DNA of 64,000 nucleotides from Betaproteobacteria bacterium Ga0077540 (GTDB lineage Bacteria; Pseudomonadota; Gammaproteobacteria; Burkholderiales; Methylophilaceae): assembly GCA_001464125.1 (NCBI GenBank), contig LNEP01000004.1, forward strand, positions 62,001 through 126,000. Direction: 5' to 3'. The translations under genes were made by a program, and so were the position numbers. Under the pieces are notes generated by a model, which was given only the letters and a program-made list of their open reading frames with translations, was not told the origin of the DNA and ran no database searches. The number at the start of each line of letters is the position of its first letter. The first letter of the stretch is position 1. Positions 9,756-19,160 of this stretch are shown piece after piece.

Positions 9756-10322
9756 ATGAATCTTACAGGCCAGTTTTTGATTGCCATGCCCGCCATGCAA
9801 GACCCTTTCTTTTCCAAAACAGTCACCTTTATTTGCACGCATAATGAAGATGGCGCCATGGGAGTCGTCCTAAACCGCCCCATGCAAATCACACTAGACC
9901 ATCTGTTTGATCAAATCAATATCGACTGCGAACACCCTGCAATTGGTGAAATCCCGGTGTTTTTTGGCGGTCCGGTGCAGACCGAGCGTGGGTTTGTATT
10001 GCACACCCCGAATATCGAATACAACTCCACATTACAAATCAACGCCGCTGTCGCACTAACTACATCCAAAGACATTTTGGAATCCACAGCACAAGACGCT
10101 GGGCCAGAAAAAATCTTTATCTCCTTAGGTTATGCCGGTTGGTCTGCGGGACAGTTAGAAGATGAAATGAGCAAAAATGCATGGTTATCAGTCCATGTCA
10201 CCCAAACCAAAGCGCTGTATGATTTGATTTTTAATTTGCCTTACGATGAAAAACTACCCACGGCCATGCGCTTAATGGGGGTGGATTTTGCAACACTATC
10301 GGATGTCGCTGGTCATGCATAA
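9756..10322 (+). CDS. yqgE: YqgE/AlgH family protein
   Basis: A 188-residue protein of the YqgE/AlgH (DUF179) family, with the N-terminal FLIAMPAMQDPFF motif, GAMGVVLNRPM and GYAGWSAGQLE. The molecular function of the family is not established. I chose the ATG at 9756 (MNLTGQF) because GGA precedes it by 6 bases and the family starts there; the ATG at 9738 has no ribosome-binding site. Its end overlaps the ruvX start by 8 bases (GCATGCATAA), and the yqgE-ruvX pairing is widely conserved. Confidence 0.93.
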   Translation: MNLTGQFLIAMPAMQDPFFSKTVTFICTHNEDGAMGVVLNRPMQITLDHLFDQINIDCEHPAIGEIPVFFGGPVQTERGFVLHTPNIEYNSTLQINAAVALTTSKDILESTAQDAGPEKIFISLGYAGWSAGQLEDEMSKNAWLSVHVTQTKALYDLIFNLPYDEKLPTAMRLMGVDFATLSDVAGHA

Positions 10323-10809
10323 TCCGCACGCACCCCTCAGCCAAAGTCACTTACCAATTATTGAACGCGCTTATCCTGAGATTGAAGGTACGATAATGGG
10401 CTTTGATTTCGGCGAGAAAAGAATTGGCGTTGCAGTGGGCGAGACCCTGTTAAAACTGGCGCATCCACTCACCACGATTCAAGCCGAAGAAAATGCCATT
10501 AAATTTGCGCAGATTGAATCACTGATTAAGGAATGGCGCCCCGCACTTTTAGTAGTAGGCCTGCCAACTTATTTAGATGGCGAAGCGCATCAGATGACAC
10601 AGTTAGCCAAGAAATTTGCACAACGCCTTGAGGGGCGTTTTAATTTACCTGTGGTGATGGTAGATGAAAGATTAAGCTCAGCAGAAGCAGCGCAATCGCT
10701 CAGAGAATCTGGGATACATGGCACCCAGCAAAAAGCCATGATAGACCAAGTGGCGGCACAAACTATATTACAATCTTATTTTGATTATCTATCCACCAAA
10801 ACTGTATGA
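10315..10809 (+). CDS. ruvX: Putative Holliday junction resolvase / pre-16S rRNA nuclease RuvX (YqgF)
   Basis: About 164 residues with the RNase H-like fold motifs of YqgF: MGFDFGEKRIGVAVG with the first catalytic Asp, LVVGLPTYLDG, and VDERLSSAEA with the conserved acidic residue. The family processes the 5' end of 16S rRNA in E. coli and was earlier proposed as a resolvase. Two further in-frame ATGs lie upstream (10288 and 10303) but are inside yqgE; the ATG at 10315 gives the usual 8-base overlap. The N-terminal extension MHNPHAPLSQ before the fold is longer than in E. coli YqgF. Confidence 0.92.
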   Translation: MHNPHAPLSQSHLPIIERAYPEIEGTIMGFDFGEKRIGVAVGETLLKLAHPLTTIQAEENAIKFAQIESLIKEWRPALLVVGLPTYLDGEAHQMTQLAKKFAQRLEGRFNLPVVMVDERLSSAEAAQSLRESGIHGTQQKAMIDQVAAQTILQSYFDYLSTKTV

Positions 10810-11339
10810 CCCTACCTGATCCAGAACAACTTTTAGCGGACATCACCGCAAGTATTCAACCGCTTATAACAGCGAACACTGCGCTTGTGGGTATTCACAG
10901 TGGTGGCGTATGGATGCTGGAACGTATTTTGGCCTCGTTAGGTGGTGATATTGCTTTTGGCAAATTAGATGCCGCCATGTACCGCGATGATTACGCCAAA
11001 CGTGGCTTGAAATCTAAAAACCAACCGTCTTGGATTCCGTTTGACGTCAATGACAAACACATCATCTTGATTGATGACATTTTTTATACGGGTCGCACCA
11101 CACGTGCAGCCATGAATGAGCTGTTTGATTATGGCCGTCCAGCCAGTATCACATTGGCGGTATTAATTAATCGTGGCGGTGCGCAATTGCCCATCACTCC
11201 GCAAATCACAGGCGCCCATGTGCCACTCAATCCACACCAAGCATTCCAGCTATCATTGGATACGTCTGGCAAATTGCACTTAAGTTTAGAATCTGAAACA
11301 CCTTTGCAAAATAACAATATGGATCAAGCAGATGCATAA
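10806..11339 (+). CDS. pyrR: PyrR bifunctional pyrimidine regulator / uracil phosphoribosyltransferase
   Basis: A 177-residue type I phosphoribosyltransferase with the PRPP-binding motif [18 protein letters not shown] (about 79-96). PyrR proteins act as weak uracil phosphoribosyltransferases and, in Gram-positives, as mRNA-binding attenuators of pyr genes. I see no PyrR-binding hairpin or terminator before pyrB here, so a regulatory role is not supported by the sequence. The start overlaps the ruvX stop as ATGA, and its end overlaps pyrB by 8 bases, so it is in one transcription unit with pyrB and pyrC'. Confidence 0.92.
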   Translation: MTLPDPEQLLADITASIQPLITANTALVGIHSGGVWMLERILASLGGDIAFGKLDAAMYRDDYAKRGLKSKNQPSWIPFDVNDKHIILIDDIFYTGRTTRAAMNELFDYGRPASITLAVLINRGGAQLPITPQITGAHVPLNPHQAFQLSLDTSGKLHLSLESETPLQNNNMDQADA

Positions 11340-12288
11340 TCCTCAACTCCATTCCGATGGCCGATTAAAACATTTACTGAGTATTGAAGGATTACCCAAA
11401 CGTATCCTCAATGACATATTGGATACTGCCGAAACGTTTGTGGGCGTTGCAGAACGCGAGGTCAAAAAAGTCCCGCTACTACGTGGCAAAACGGTATGCA
11501 ATATCTTCTTTGAAAACAGTACGCGCACGCGCACCACCTTTGAAATTGCAGCCAAGCGCTTATCGGCCGATGTGCTTAACCTCAATGTAAGCACTTCCTC
11601 CCAATCCAAAGGTGAGACGATTCTTGATACTGTGAATAACCTGATTGCCATGCATGCCGATATGTTTGTGGTGCGCCACAACCAAAGTGGCGCTGCGCAC
11701 TTAATCGCCCAGCATGTGCCTGATCATATCAGCGTCATCAATGCCGGTGATGGTCGCCATGCCCACCCAACACAAGGCTTACTAGATGTGTTCACTATCC
11801 GCAAATACAAGCCGGATATGCATAACCTAAGAATTGCCATTGTGGGAGATGTATTGCATTCACGCGTGGCGCGTAGCGAAATCCATGCACTGACGACCTT
11901 GGGTGTACCAGAAGTACGGGTTATCGCACCCAAAACCTTACTGCCAACCGATGTGGAGAAACTGGGGGTGCATGTGTTTCATGATATGCGCGCAGGCTTA
12001 AAAGATGTGGATGTGGTGATGATGTTAAGGTTACAAAACGAGCGTATGTCTGGCGCCATGCTGCCCAGCCCGCAAGAGTATTTTAAAACGTACGGATTAA
12101 CCCAAGAAAAATTACATTTAGCCAAGCCTGATGCCATTGTGATGCATCCAGGCCCCATGAATCGTGGCGTTGAGATTGATTCCTCCGTCGCGGATGGCAT
12201 GCAATCGGTGATTTTGCCTCAAGTCACTTATGGCATTGCGGTGCGTATGGCAGTGATGGCCATTCTGGCAGGCGGGGGGCAAGCATGA
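11332..12288 (+). CDS. pyrB: Aspartate carbamoyltransferase catalytic subunit
   Basis: A 318-residue ATCase of the longer pseudomonad/betaproteobacterial type. The carbamoyl-phosphate motif [12 protein letters not shown], the aspartate-binding loop region with HPTQGLLD and the C-terminal HPGPMNRG motif are all present. It makes carbamoyl-aspartate in pyrimidine synthesis. It is followed by a non-catalytic dihydroorotase homologue (pyrC') with ATGA overlap, the arrangement in which PyrB and PyrC' form a dodecamer in Pseudomonas. No regulatory-chain gene pyrI is seen. Confidence 0.96.
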   Translation: MHNPQLHSDGRLKHLLSIEGLPKRILNDILDTAETFVGVAEREVKKVPLLRGKTVCNIFFENSTRTRTTFEIAAKRLSADVLNLNVSTSSQSKGETILDTVNNLIAMHADMFVVRHNQSGAAHLIAQHVPDHISVINAGDGRHAHPTQGLLDVFTIRKYKPDMHNLRIAIVGDVLHSRVARSEIHALTTLGVPEVRVIAPKTLLPTDVEKLGVHVFHDMRAGLKDVDVVMMLRLQNERMSGAMLPSPQEYFKTYGLTQEKLHLAKPDAIVMHPGPMNRGVEIDSSVADGMQSVILPQVTYGIAVRMAVMAILAGGGQA

Positions 12289-13571
12289 AACTCTTGATTC
12301 AACATGGCCGTGTGATCGACCCAGCCAACCAAATGGATGCAATCCTAGATGTGTATATTGCCGATGGAAAAATCGCTGGTATCGGCAATGCCCCTGCTGG
12401 ATTTAAAGCGGATAGCACCATCAACGCAACAGGGCTAGTGGTAGCGCCGGGCTTGGTAGATTTGTCTGTACGCTTACGTGAACCAGGCTTTGAATATAAA
12501 GCTACATTGAACAGCGAATTGCAAGCTGCCGCAGCTGGTGGTGTCACTAGCCTAGCCTGTCCGCCCGATACAGAACCGACACTGGATGAGCCGGGTTTGG
12601 TAGAGATGCTGAAATATCGCGCAAAAAAACTCAACTTGGCCCATGTATATCCATTAGGCGCGCTTACCCGACAATTAGAAGGAAAAAGCCTGACCGAAAT
12701 GTGCGAATTAACAGAGGCAGGTTGCGTAGGGTTTACACAAGCGGATTACCCAATTGTAGATACGCAAGTGCTTTGGCGCGCGTTTGAATATGCCGCCACG
12801 TTTGGTTATACCTTATTTTTACGTGCTGAAGACCCTTATTTGGCGCATGGTGGCGTTGCCCATGATGGTGAAGTGGCCAGCCGCTTGGGACTCAAAGGTA
12901 TTCCTGCTGCGGCAGAGAGCCTTGCGCTTGCCACAAGGCTTCGTATTGCAAAAGAAACTGGCACTCGTTTGCATATTGCACGTTTATCGACTGCTGAAGG
13001 TGTAGAACTGGTACGTCAAGCGAAACAACAAGGACTCGCTGTTACCGCAGATGTCAGCGCACAGCATTTGCATTTGACTGAGATGGATATTGGCTACTTC
13101 AACACCATGATGCACTTGCGCCCACCATTACGCACGCAACGTGACCAGTTTGCGCTGTGCGAAGGATTAAAAGACGGCACGATAGATGCAATTTGCTCAG
13201 ACCATAGCCCAGTAGACGATGATGCAAAACTAGTCCCTTTTGCCGAGGCTGAGGCTGGTGCATCGGCAGTCGAGTTATTGTTACCGCTTGCACTCAAGTG
13301 GGCAAGCCAACAGAAATTATCTTTGACCGATGCGATTGCAAGCATCACCTTAAAACCCGCCAGTATTATGGGCGTGCCAGCAGGTACACTCAGCGTGAAT
13401 GCATGCGCCGATATCGTCATCTTTGATGCAGATGAATACTGGAAAGTAGAAGCGAGCCACCTAAAAAGCCAAGGTAAAAACACACCGTTTTTAAATTTAG
13501 AGCTGGCTGGCAAAGTGCATTACACCCTAGTAGAAGGCATCATCACTTATCAACAGCATTCATCAAATTAA
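12285..13571 (+). CDS. pyrC': Non-catalytic dihydroorotase homologue PyrC' (PyrX)
   Basis: A 428-residue amidohydrolase-fold protein of the type I dihydroorotase family. The metal ligands are lost: the usual DLHVHLREPG is [10 protein letters not shown] (Ser61, Arg63), a later HCED-type motif is RAED, and the HxxHVSTAE motif is HIARLSTAE. The SDHSP segment remains. It is therefore expected to be inactive and to support PyrB as a structural partner, as described for pseudomonad PyrC'. An active PyrC must be encoded elsewhere. The ATG overlaps the pyrB stop by 4 bases. Confidence 0.92.
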   Translation: MKLLIQHGRVIDPANQMDAILDVYIADGKIAGIGNAPAGFKADSTINATGLVVAPGLVDLSVRLREPGFEYKATLNSELQAAAAGGVTSLACPPDTEPTLDEPGLVEMLKYRAKKLNLAHVYPLGALTRQLEGKSLTEMCELTEAGCVGFTQADYPIVDTQVLWRAFEYAATFGYTLFLRAEDPYLAHGGVAHDGEVASRLGLKGIPAAAESLALATRLRIAKETGTRLHIARLSTAEGVELVRQAKQQGLAVTADVSAQHLHLTEMDIGYFNTMMHLRPPLRTQRDQFALCEGLKDGTIDAICSDHSPVDDDAKLVPFAEAEAGASAVELLLPLALKWASQQKLSLTDAIASITLKPASIMGVPAGTLSVNACADIVIFDADEYWKVEASHLKSQGKNTPFLNLELAGKVHYTLVEGIITYQQHSSN

Positions 13572-13603
13572 CGACACTAGCACCTTAAATGAACAGTGTC
13601 ATG

Positions 13604-13625
13604 AGCGCTGACCAACCTCAGCGCT
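13604..13625 (+). terminator. Stem-loop after pyrC', possible terminator
   Basis: A perfect 8-bp stem AGCGCTGA / TCAGCGCT with a 6-base loop lies 33 bp after the pyrC' stop. There is no T-run after it, so it may be a weak or factor-dependent terminator or an RNA-stabilising hairpin. The remaining 170 bp up to 13794 contain only the GAGGAG ribosome-binding site of the next gene. Confidence 0.4.
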
Positions 13626-13794
13626 TGACGTATCTACTATTTGGGGTGATAGTTTCCATCTAAAATAAATGAAGCATCGCACTTAGCATCAGCCGTGTGA
13701 CCAATAAAAGCTATCAGAAGTCACGAGGTTATTAACTGCATTACCGTAAACATTGAGCACCTGTCGTCTATCATCATCTGAGTGAGGAGTAGAA

Positions 13795-14433
13795 ATGAGC
13801 GATTTTTTCAGTTCTTTATCGTGTTGCTGGTTTTGGTTGTTAGCAGGTGTATTGATTGGCTGGCTGCTCAATCGCTACCTATGTCGCTGCTGTTGCAAAC
13901 CAAATAAGAATGCGCCAGATGCATCAGCACCGGAAACCAACACGCAAACGAACACGCAAACCAGTGCATTAGTACAACCACCTCCTACCAGCTCGGCACC
14001 TGTAGAAAGCGCGCCAGCAGCAACTAAACCAGCCGCGCCAGACAAACCTAAAACCAGTAAACCAGCTACAAAACCTAAAGTAGCCAAACCCAAAGCACCT
14101 GCAAAAGCCAAAACAGCTTCCCCCAAAGTGAGTTTTGATTTAGCAGCCGCCAAAGCAGCTGGATTCACCATTAAACAAGCAGATGACTTAACAGTCATCG
14201 AGGGCATCGGTCCAAAAATCAACGAGCTATTTAAAGATAACGGCATCAAAACATTTGCAGACCTAGCTAAGCAAACAGTGCCGCAAATGCGTGCTGTGTT
14301 GGATAAAGGGGGAGCGCGCTATCGTATCGCCAACCCAGCCACATGGGCGCAACAAGCAGGCTTAGCCGCTAACAATCAATGGACTGAGTTGAAAAAACTG
14401 CAGGACGAACTCTCTGGCGGTATAAAAAAATAA
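13795..14433 (+). CDS. Membrane-anchored helix-hairpin-helix protein with Pro/Ala/Lys linker
   Basis: 212 residues in three parts. One transmembrane helix lies at about 9-28, flanked by unusual cysteines (SCCW and CRCCCK). A low-complexity linker rich in Thr, Pro, Ala and Lys follows (about 38-115). The C-terminal domain (about 125-205) has DLTVIEGIGPKINELF, the helix-hairpin-helix motif of DUF4332-like proteins often described as predicted 5' DNA nucleases. The linker is basic and could bind DNA or peptidoglycan. Start supported by GAGGAG 8 bases upstream. It precedes the OmpA-like gene by about 20 bp and probably shares its transcript. Function unknown. Confidence 0.8.
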   Translation: MSDFFSSLSCCWFWLLAGVLIGWLLNRYLCRCCCKPNKNAPDASAPETNTQTNTQTSALVQPPPTSSAPVESAPAATKPAAPDKPKTSKPATKPKVAKPKAPAKAKTASPKVSFDLAAAKAAGFTIKQADDLTVIEGIGPKINELFKDNGIKTFADLAKQTVPQMRAVLDKGGARYRIANPATWAQQAGLAANNQWTELKKLQDELSGGIKK

Positions 14434-14454
14434 CATCTAGAGAGGATGAATCAA

Positions 14455-15204
14455 ATGCATACCCATCAATCTCGTTATACGCTGTGGACTTGGATTGTCG
14501 CGCTTATTCTTGCCCTGTTGCTGTTATGGATGTTGTTGACCGGGCGTGGCCCCAGTGCAAGTTGTTGTGATGCCAGCCAAATTGGCCCAGCAGGTGCGGA
14601 AGTAACACCCACACCATTTAGTTTTAATGCAAAAGCCGATGCTTTTGTTAGCCAAGGCGATAGTTCGACTGTTTCTTGGTTTGGGCAGGCAGAGGCACTG
14701 ACGGCATGGCTGGCTAACGGTAACAATTTGCAACTTACCGGGGATGCCACACAAGTCACGCTAACAGGCACAGTGGATAGCGCTACAGAAAAAGATGCCA
14801 AAGCTACTGAGTTACAGCAACTGCTGGGGGCAGGTGTCACCATCACCAATCATTTAACTGTACCGCCTTCTGCGATTGTGACTCCAGTACTCCCGGAAGT
14901 GGCTAAGCTCTATTTTGAAACAGGGAAATCTGAGTTGCCTGCGGAAGCCACTAGCATACTGGAACCCACCATAGAATGGCTTATTTCACATCCGGAATCT
15001 AAGGCTGTGATTTCAGGTTATCACGATGCGCGTGGCAACAGAGAAAGCAACCAAAAATTAGCGAAAGCCAGAGCGCAATCTAGCATGGACATACTCTTGG
15101 ATGCGGGCGTGGATGCCTCGCGGATTGAAATGCGCAAACCAATTGAAACAGAAGGCACAGGAAACGAGGGGGAGGCAAGACGGGTGGAGATTGCTATTGA
15201 ATGA
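14455..15204 (+). CDS. OmpA-family protein with N-terminal anchor and BON-like segment
   Basis: About 249 residues. An N-terminal hydrophobic helix (about 10-28) anchors the protein. A segment around residues 85-138 (TLTGTVDSATEKDAKATEL and ITNHLTV) resembles a BON domain. The C-terminal OmpA/MotB domain follows, with LYFETGKSELP and GYHDARGNRESNQKLAKARA for peptidoglycan binding. The usual FSGHTD motif is replaced by ISGYHDARG. I chose the ATG at 14455 because AGAGG (14441-14445) is 9 bases before it; the ATG at 14446 touches that site. It may link envelope and peptidoglycan together with the upstream membrane HhH protein. Confidence 0.85.
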   Translation: MHTHQSRYTLWTWIVALILALLLLWMLLTGRGPSASCCDASQIGPAGAEVTPTPFSFNAKADAFVSQGDSSTVSWFGQAEALTAWLANGNNLQLTGDATQVTLTGTVDSATEKDAKATELQQLLGAGVTITNHLTVPPSAIVTPVLPEVAKLYFETGKSELPAEATSILEPTIEWLISHPESKAVISGYHDARGNRESNQKLAKARAQSSMDILLDAGVDASRIEMRKPIETEGTGNEGEARRVEIAIE

Positions 15205-15260
15205 GTGCAACAAACTATAAACCCCACCATTGATGTGTTAGCGTAAATAATCATACCCAC

Positions 15261-15288
15261 AAAAAAGCCAGCGCAAGCTGGCTTTTTT
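15261..15288. terminator. Bidirectional rho-independent terminator
   Basis: Six A, stem GCCAGC, loop GCAA, stem GCTGGC, six T. It works in both directions and separates the plus-strand OmpA-family gene from the converging pilU. Confidence 0.9.
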
Positions 15289-15301
15289 GTGTCTCGATCA
15301 A

Positions 15302-16438
15302 CTACATAATCCCCAAATGATCCAGCCCAGATGAGTTATCCCGCGCATGCGCATCTTTACTTTGCAGTTTGAATTTCAAACGTAAATCGTTCACAGAGTC
15401 TGCATTGCGTAAGGCATCGTCATAGGTGATTAAGCCAGCTTCATGCAAATCAAACAAGGCTTGGTCAAACGTTTGCATACCTAATTCGCGTGAGCGGCCG
15501 ACAATATCTTTGATGCCATGTACATCGCCCTTGAAAATCAAATCGGAGATCAACGGCGAATTCAGCAAGATTTCAATGGCGGCAGTACGGCCTACTCCAT
15601 CGCGTTTTGGAATCAACCGTTGTGAAATCACGGATTTCAAGTTAAGTGACAAGTCCATCAACAATTGTTGTCTGCGCTCTTCTGGGAAGAAGTTGATAAT
15701 ACGGTCTAGAGCTTGGTTGGTACTGTTGGCGTGCAGAGTCGCCATGCACAAGTGGCCAGTCTCCGCAAAAGCAATCGCATAATCCATGGTTTCGCGATCG
15801 CGAATCTCACCAATCAGAATCACATCGGGCGCCTGACGCAAGGTGTTCTTCAATGCAATATGCCAGTTGTCGGTATCTACGCCTATTTCGCGTTGGGTAA
15901 TAATGCAGTTCTTGTGTTCATGCACAAACTCCACCGGATCTTCGATAGTAATAATGTGCCCGTAGCTATTTTCATTGCGGTAACCCACCATAGCCGCTAA
16001 GGAGGTAGATTTACCAGAACCGGTACCACCGACAAAAATCACCAAGCCGCGTTTGGTCATGGCAATATCTTTTAATACATCGGGAAGTCCCAACTCTTCA
16101 AATTTTGGAATTTTGGTGGTGATGGTTCTAAACACCAAACCCACAGTACCACGTTGAATAAATGCATTGACGCGGAAACGCGCCACACCTGGTAAACCAA
16201 TCGCAAAGTTACATTCGTTGGTAGCATCAAACTCGGCCGTTTGTTTATCGTTCATAATAGAACGTGAAATTTCGCGCGTTTGCTGTGGGGACAATACCTG
16301 CGTGCTCACCGGCGTCATCTTGCCATCCACTTTCATCGCTGGCGGAAAGCCACTGGTAATGAACATATCCGAGGCTTTTTTCGTCAACATGAGCCTAAGT
16401 AAATCAAATACAAACTTCTCTGCCTGACCTTGTTCCAT
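15302..16438 (-). CDS. pilU: Type IV pilus retraction ATPase homologue PilU
   Basis: 378 residues of the PilT/PilU hexameric ATPase family: N-terminal PAS-like region, Walker A GGTGSGKST, Asp box IITIEDPVEF, Walker B VILIGEIRDRETM and a His box (ATLHANS). The long C-terminal tail after about 345 and the divergence from PilT identify it as PilU, the accessory retraction ATPase that works with PilT. It follows pilT by 31 bp on the same strand, the usual order in beta- and gammaproteobacteria. Confidence 0.95.
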   Translation of the reverse strand: MEQGQAEKFVFDLLRLMLTKKASDMFITSGFPPAMKVDGKMTPVSTQVLSPQQTREISRSIMNDKQTAEFDATNECNFAIGLPGVARFRVNAFIQRGTVGLVFRTITTKIPKFEELGLPDVLKDIAMTKRGLVIFVGGTGSGKSTSLAAMVGYRNENSYGHIITIEDPVEFVHEHKNCIITQREIGVDTDNWHIALKNTLRQAPDVILIGEIRDRETMDYAIAFAETGHLCMATLHANSTNQALDRIINFFPEERRQQLLMDLSLNLKSVISQRLIPKRDGVGRTAAIEILLNSPLISDLIFKGDVHGIKDIVGRSRELGMQTFDQALFDLHEAGLITYDDALRNADSVNDLRLKFKLQSKDAHARDNSSGLDHLGIM

Positions 16439-16469
16439 TGCTTTTCCTAATGATTAAGTGGTCGGTGAA

Positions 16470-17528
16470 TTAGCCGACGATTGCATCTTTATTGGCCGCT
16501 TTGCTACGCGCTTCAGCCGCGCTAATGATATTTCTGCGGACTAAATCTTGTAAGTTTTGATCCAACGTTTGCATGCCAATATTTTGACCGGTTTGAATGG
16601 CTGAATACATTTGCGCCACTTTGTTTTCGCGAATCAAGTTACGAATCGCCGGTGTACCAATCATGATTTCGTGCGCAGCCACACGGCCTTGTTCATCCTT
16701 GGTTTTACATAAGGTTTGTGAAATCACTGCACGCAGAGATTCAGACAACATCGAACGCACCATTTCTTTTTCTGCCGCTGGAAACACGTCCACAATACGG
16801 TCTACTGTTTTAGCGGCCGAACTAGTGTGTAAAGTACCAAATACCAAGTGACCAGTTTCTGCTGCACTCAATGCCAAACGAATGGTCTCCAAGTCACGCA
16901 TCTCACCCACCAGAATCACATCCGGGTCTTCACGCAATGCAGAACGTAACGCGTTTTGGAAAGACAAAGTATGCGGCCCTACTTCACGCTGGTTTATCAA
17001 ACATTTCTTGGAGGTATGCACAAACTCAATCGGGTCTTCCACCGTGAGGATATGCCCCATCTCATTTTCATTGATATAGTCCACCATCGCTGCCAGTGTG
17101 GTCGATTTACCAGAACCAGTTGGCCCCGTCACCAACACGATGCCGCGTGGCGTATTGGCAATTTCTTTAAAAATGGCTGGAGCATTGAGTTGCTCTAAAG
17201 TCAGAATTTTGGAGGGAATGGTACGAAACACTGCACCGGAACCACGGTTTTGATTAAAGGCATTGACGCGGAAACGCGCCAAATTAGGAATTTCAAAAGA
17301 GAAATCGCATTCCAGCGTCTCTTCATACACCTTACGCTGGCCATCGTTCATGATGTCATACACCATGTCATGCACTTGGGTGTGGTCCATGGCGGGTACA
17401 TTAATTTTGCGCACATCGCCATGCACACGAATCATCGGTGGCAAACCAGCGGATAAATGCAAATCGGACGCTTTATTTTTGACGGCAAACGCGAGTAAAT
17501 CAGAAATATCCACTATCGGCTCCAGCAT
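16470..17528 (-). CDS. pilT: Type IV pilus retraction ATPase PilT
   Basis: 352 residues. Walker A is GPTGSGKST, the Asp box ILTVEDPIEF, Walker B VILVGEMRDLET, with the AIRNLIRE motif near the C-terminus that is diagnostic for PilT and needed for retraction. It disassembles pilin subunits to retract pili for twitching and DNA uptake. Divergent from yggS with 64 bp between, so promoters for both lie there. Together with pilU, comEC and the pilin gene at 63738 it indicates functional type IV pili. Confidence 0.97.
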   Translation of the reverse strand: MLEPIVDISDLLAFAVKNKASDLHLSAGLPPMIRVHGDVRKINVPAMDHTQVHDMVYDIMNDGQRKVYEETLECDFSFEIPNLARFRVNAFNQNRGSGAVFRTIPSKILTLEQLNAPAIFKEIANTPRGIVLVTGPTGSGKSTTLAAMVDYINENEMGHILTVEDPIEFVHTSKKCLINQREVGPHTLSFQNALRSALREDPDVILVGEMRDLETIRLALSAAETGHLVFGTLHTSSAAKTVDRIVDVFPAAEKEMVRSMLSESLRAVISQTLCKTKDEQGRVAAHEIMIGTPAIRNLIRENKVAQMYSAIQTGQNIGMQTLDQNLQDLVRRNIISAAEARSKAANKDAIVG

Positions 17529-17592
17529 TATTTTATAATTGAATTTTATCTTAAGACTTTACACAAAGTTTAATCTTTAAGATGATTGAATT

Positions 17593-18297
17593 ATGAACAC
17601 TTTTTACGATAGTTTGCAAGCAATTCATGCAAGAATAGACCAAGCCAAAGCGCAAGTTGGACGTAATGACACAGTGCAATTATGCGCAGTGAGCAAAGCC
17701 CAATCCGCTGAAAAAATTCGCTCTGCGTACGAGGCTGGTCAAACCATTTTTGGCGAGAACTATGTGCAAGAGGCCATTACCAAACAAGCGCAATTGCAAG
17801 ACTGCAATATAGAGTGGCATTTTATCGGGCCGATTCAAAGCAATAAAACACAATTAATCGCGCAACACTTTGCTTGGGTGCACTCGGTGGATCGTATCAA
17901 AATTGCTGAACGTTTAGCTAATGCTCGATCATCAACAATGGCGCCGTTAAACGTTTGCATTCAGTTTAACAGCAGCGAAGAAGCTAGTAAAAGCGGTGCT
18001 GGCATGGATGAACTTACGTCGCTGGCCACCGCAATTAAGGCGTTACCCACATTAAATCTACGTGGCATTATGGCGATTCCCGCACCCAGTAAAGACATAT
18101 TGCAACAGCGGGCGCAATTTAAGCATGTGCATAAAGCATACCTAGCATTGCAGCAACAAGGCTTTGCATTGGATACACTATCAATTGGCATGTCGGATGA
18201 CTTTGAAGCGGCAATTGCGGAAGGTGCTACCATAGTGCGCATAGGATCGGCGCTGTTTGGGGCAAGAGTGTATGCACAAGCATATAAGACAGTTTAG
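17593..18297 (+). CDS. yggS: Pyridoxal phosphate homeostasis protein (YggS/PROSC family)
   Basis: A 234-residue single-domain alanine-racemase-fold protein. It has AVSKAQSAEKI with the PLP lysine, FGENYVQEA, WHFIGPIQSNK and the C-terminal IGMSDDFEAAI and VRIGSALFG motifs. The family binds PLP and controls its free pool; no enzymatic activity is established. It starts the yggS-proC-yggT operon, divergent from pilT, an arrangement found widely in proteobacteria. Confidence 0.95.
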   Translation: MNTFYDSLQAIHARIDQAKAQVGRNDTVQLCAVSKAQSAEKIRSAYEAGQTIFGENYVQEAITKQAQLQDCNIEWHFIGPIQSNKTQLIAQHFAWVHSVDRIKIAERLANARSSTMAPLNVCIQFNSSEEASKSGAGMDELTSLATAIKALPTLNLRGIMAIPAPSKDILQQRAQFKHVHKAYLALQQQGFALDTLSIGMSDDFEAAIAEGATIVRIGSALFGARVYAQAYKTV

Positions 18298-18330
18298 CTA
18301 AAATAGCGTCATTTAAGAAAGTGCACTAAC

Positions 18331-19158
18331 ATGCAAGAGACAACACAATTTAAATTAGGGTTTATAGGCGGCGGCAATATGGCCACGGCCATGATTATTG
18401 GCCTGAAACATCATCAGTTTGATAGTCGGCATATTCAGGTAGTAGAGCTGGATGTCGACAAACGCGCGCAATTAACAACCGCCTACCAAGTGAACACCAC
18501 TGACCAGTTGAGCGATATCGCGCAGAGTGACGTAATTATTTTGGCAGTAAAACCACAACAGTTAAAAGCATTGGCGCAATCGCTGGCACCGCTGCTCAAA
18601 CAACAATTGGTGATTTCTATTGCAGCAGGCATCCGTATTGCTGATTTAAGCCGTTGGCTGGGTGACTACCCTATGATTGTACGTGCAATGCCCAATACGC
18701 CAGCACAAATTCAGGCGGGTGTTACTGGTGTGTATGCAACCCCGCAAGTAACTGCATTACAACAAAAGCAGGCCACCCGTATTTTGGATGCAGTCGGCGC
18801 AACGGTATGGCTAAATCAAGAGGACGAGCTAGATGCTGTTACCGCTATCTCTGGCAGTGGGCCAGCCTATGTGTTTTATTTGATTGAGGCTTTGCAAGAG
18901 GCTGCTGTTAAATTGGGCTTAAGCGAAGCGCAAGCAAAACTGTTGAGCATCGCTACTTTCAAAGGTGCTAGTCAACTTGCAGCCACCAGTAGCATGCCTG
19001 TGCATACTTTACGGGCGCAGGTGACTTCCAAAGGCGGCACCACCGAGCAAGGTTTGCTCAGCCTAGAGCAATCTAAGATCAAAGAGGCAATTTTGCTAGC
19101 AGCACAACAGGCTGAAAAACGCGCTAAAATCATGGGCGACGAGTTAGGAAAATCTTAA
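18331..19158 (+). CDS. proC: Pyrroline-5-carboxylate reductase
   Basis: 275 residues with an N-terminal Rossmann motif GFIGGGNMATAMI, VKPQQLKALAQ, RAMPNTPAQIQAGVTG, and the C-terminal signature SGSGPAYVFYLIEAL plus the TSKGGTTEQGL motif. It reduces pyrroline-5-carboxylate to proline with NAD(P)H. It lies 33 bp after yggS and 2 bp before yggT. Confidence 0.97.
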   Translation: MQETTQFKLGFIGGGNMATAMIIGLKHHQFDSRHIQVVELDVDKRAQLTTAYQVNTTDQLSDIAQSDVIILAVKPQQLKALAQSLAPLLKQQLVISIAAGIRIADLSRWLGDYPMIVRAMPNTPAQIQAGVTGVYATPQVTALQQKQATRILDAVGATVWLNQEDELDAVTAISGSGPAYVFYLIEALQEAAVKLGLSEAQAKLLSIATFKGASQLAATSSMPVHTLRAQVTSKGGTTEQGLLSLEQSKIKEAILLAAQQAEKRAKIMGDELGKS

Positions 19159-19160
19159 AC

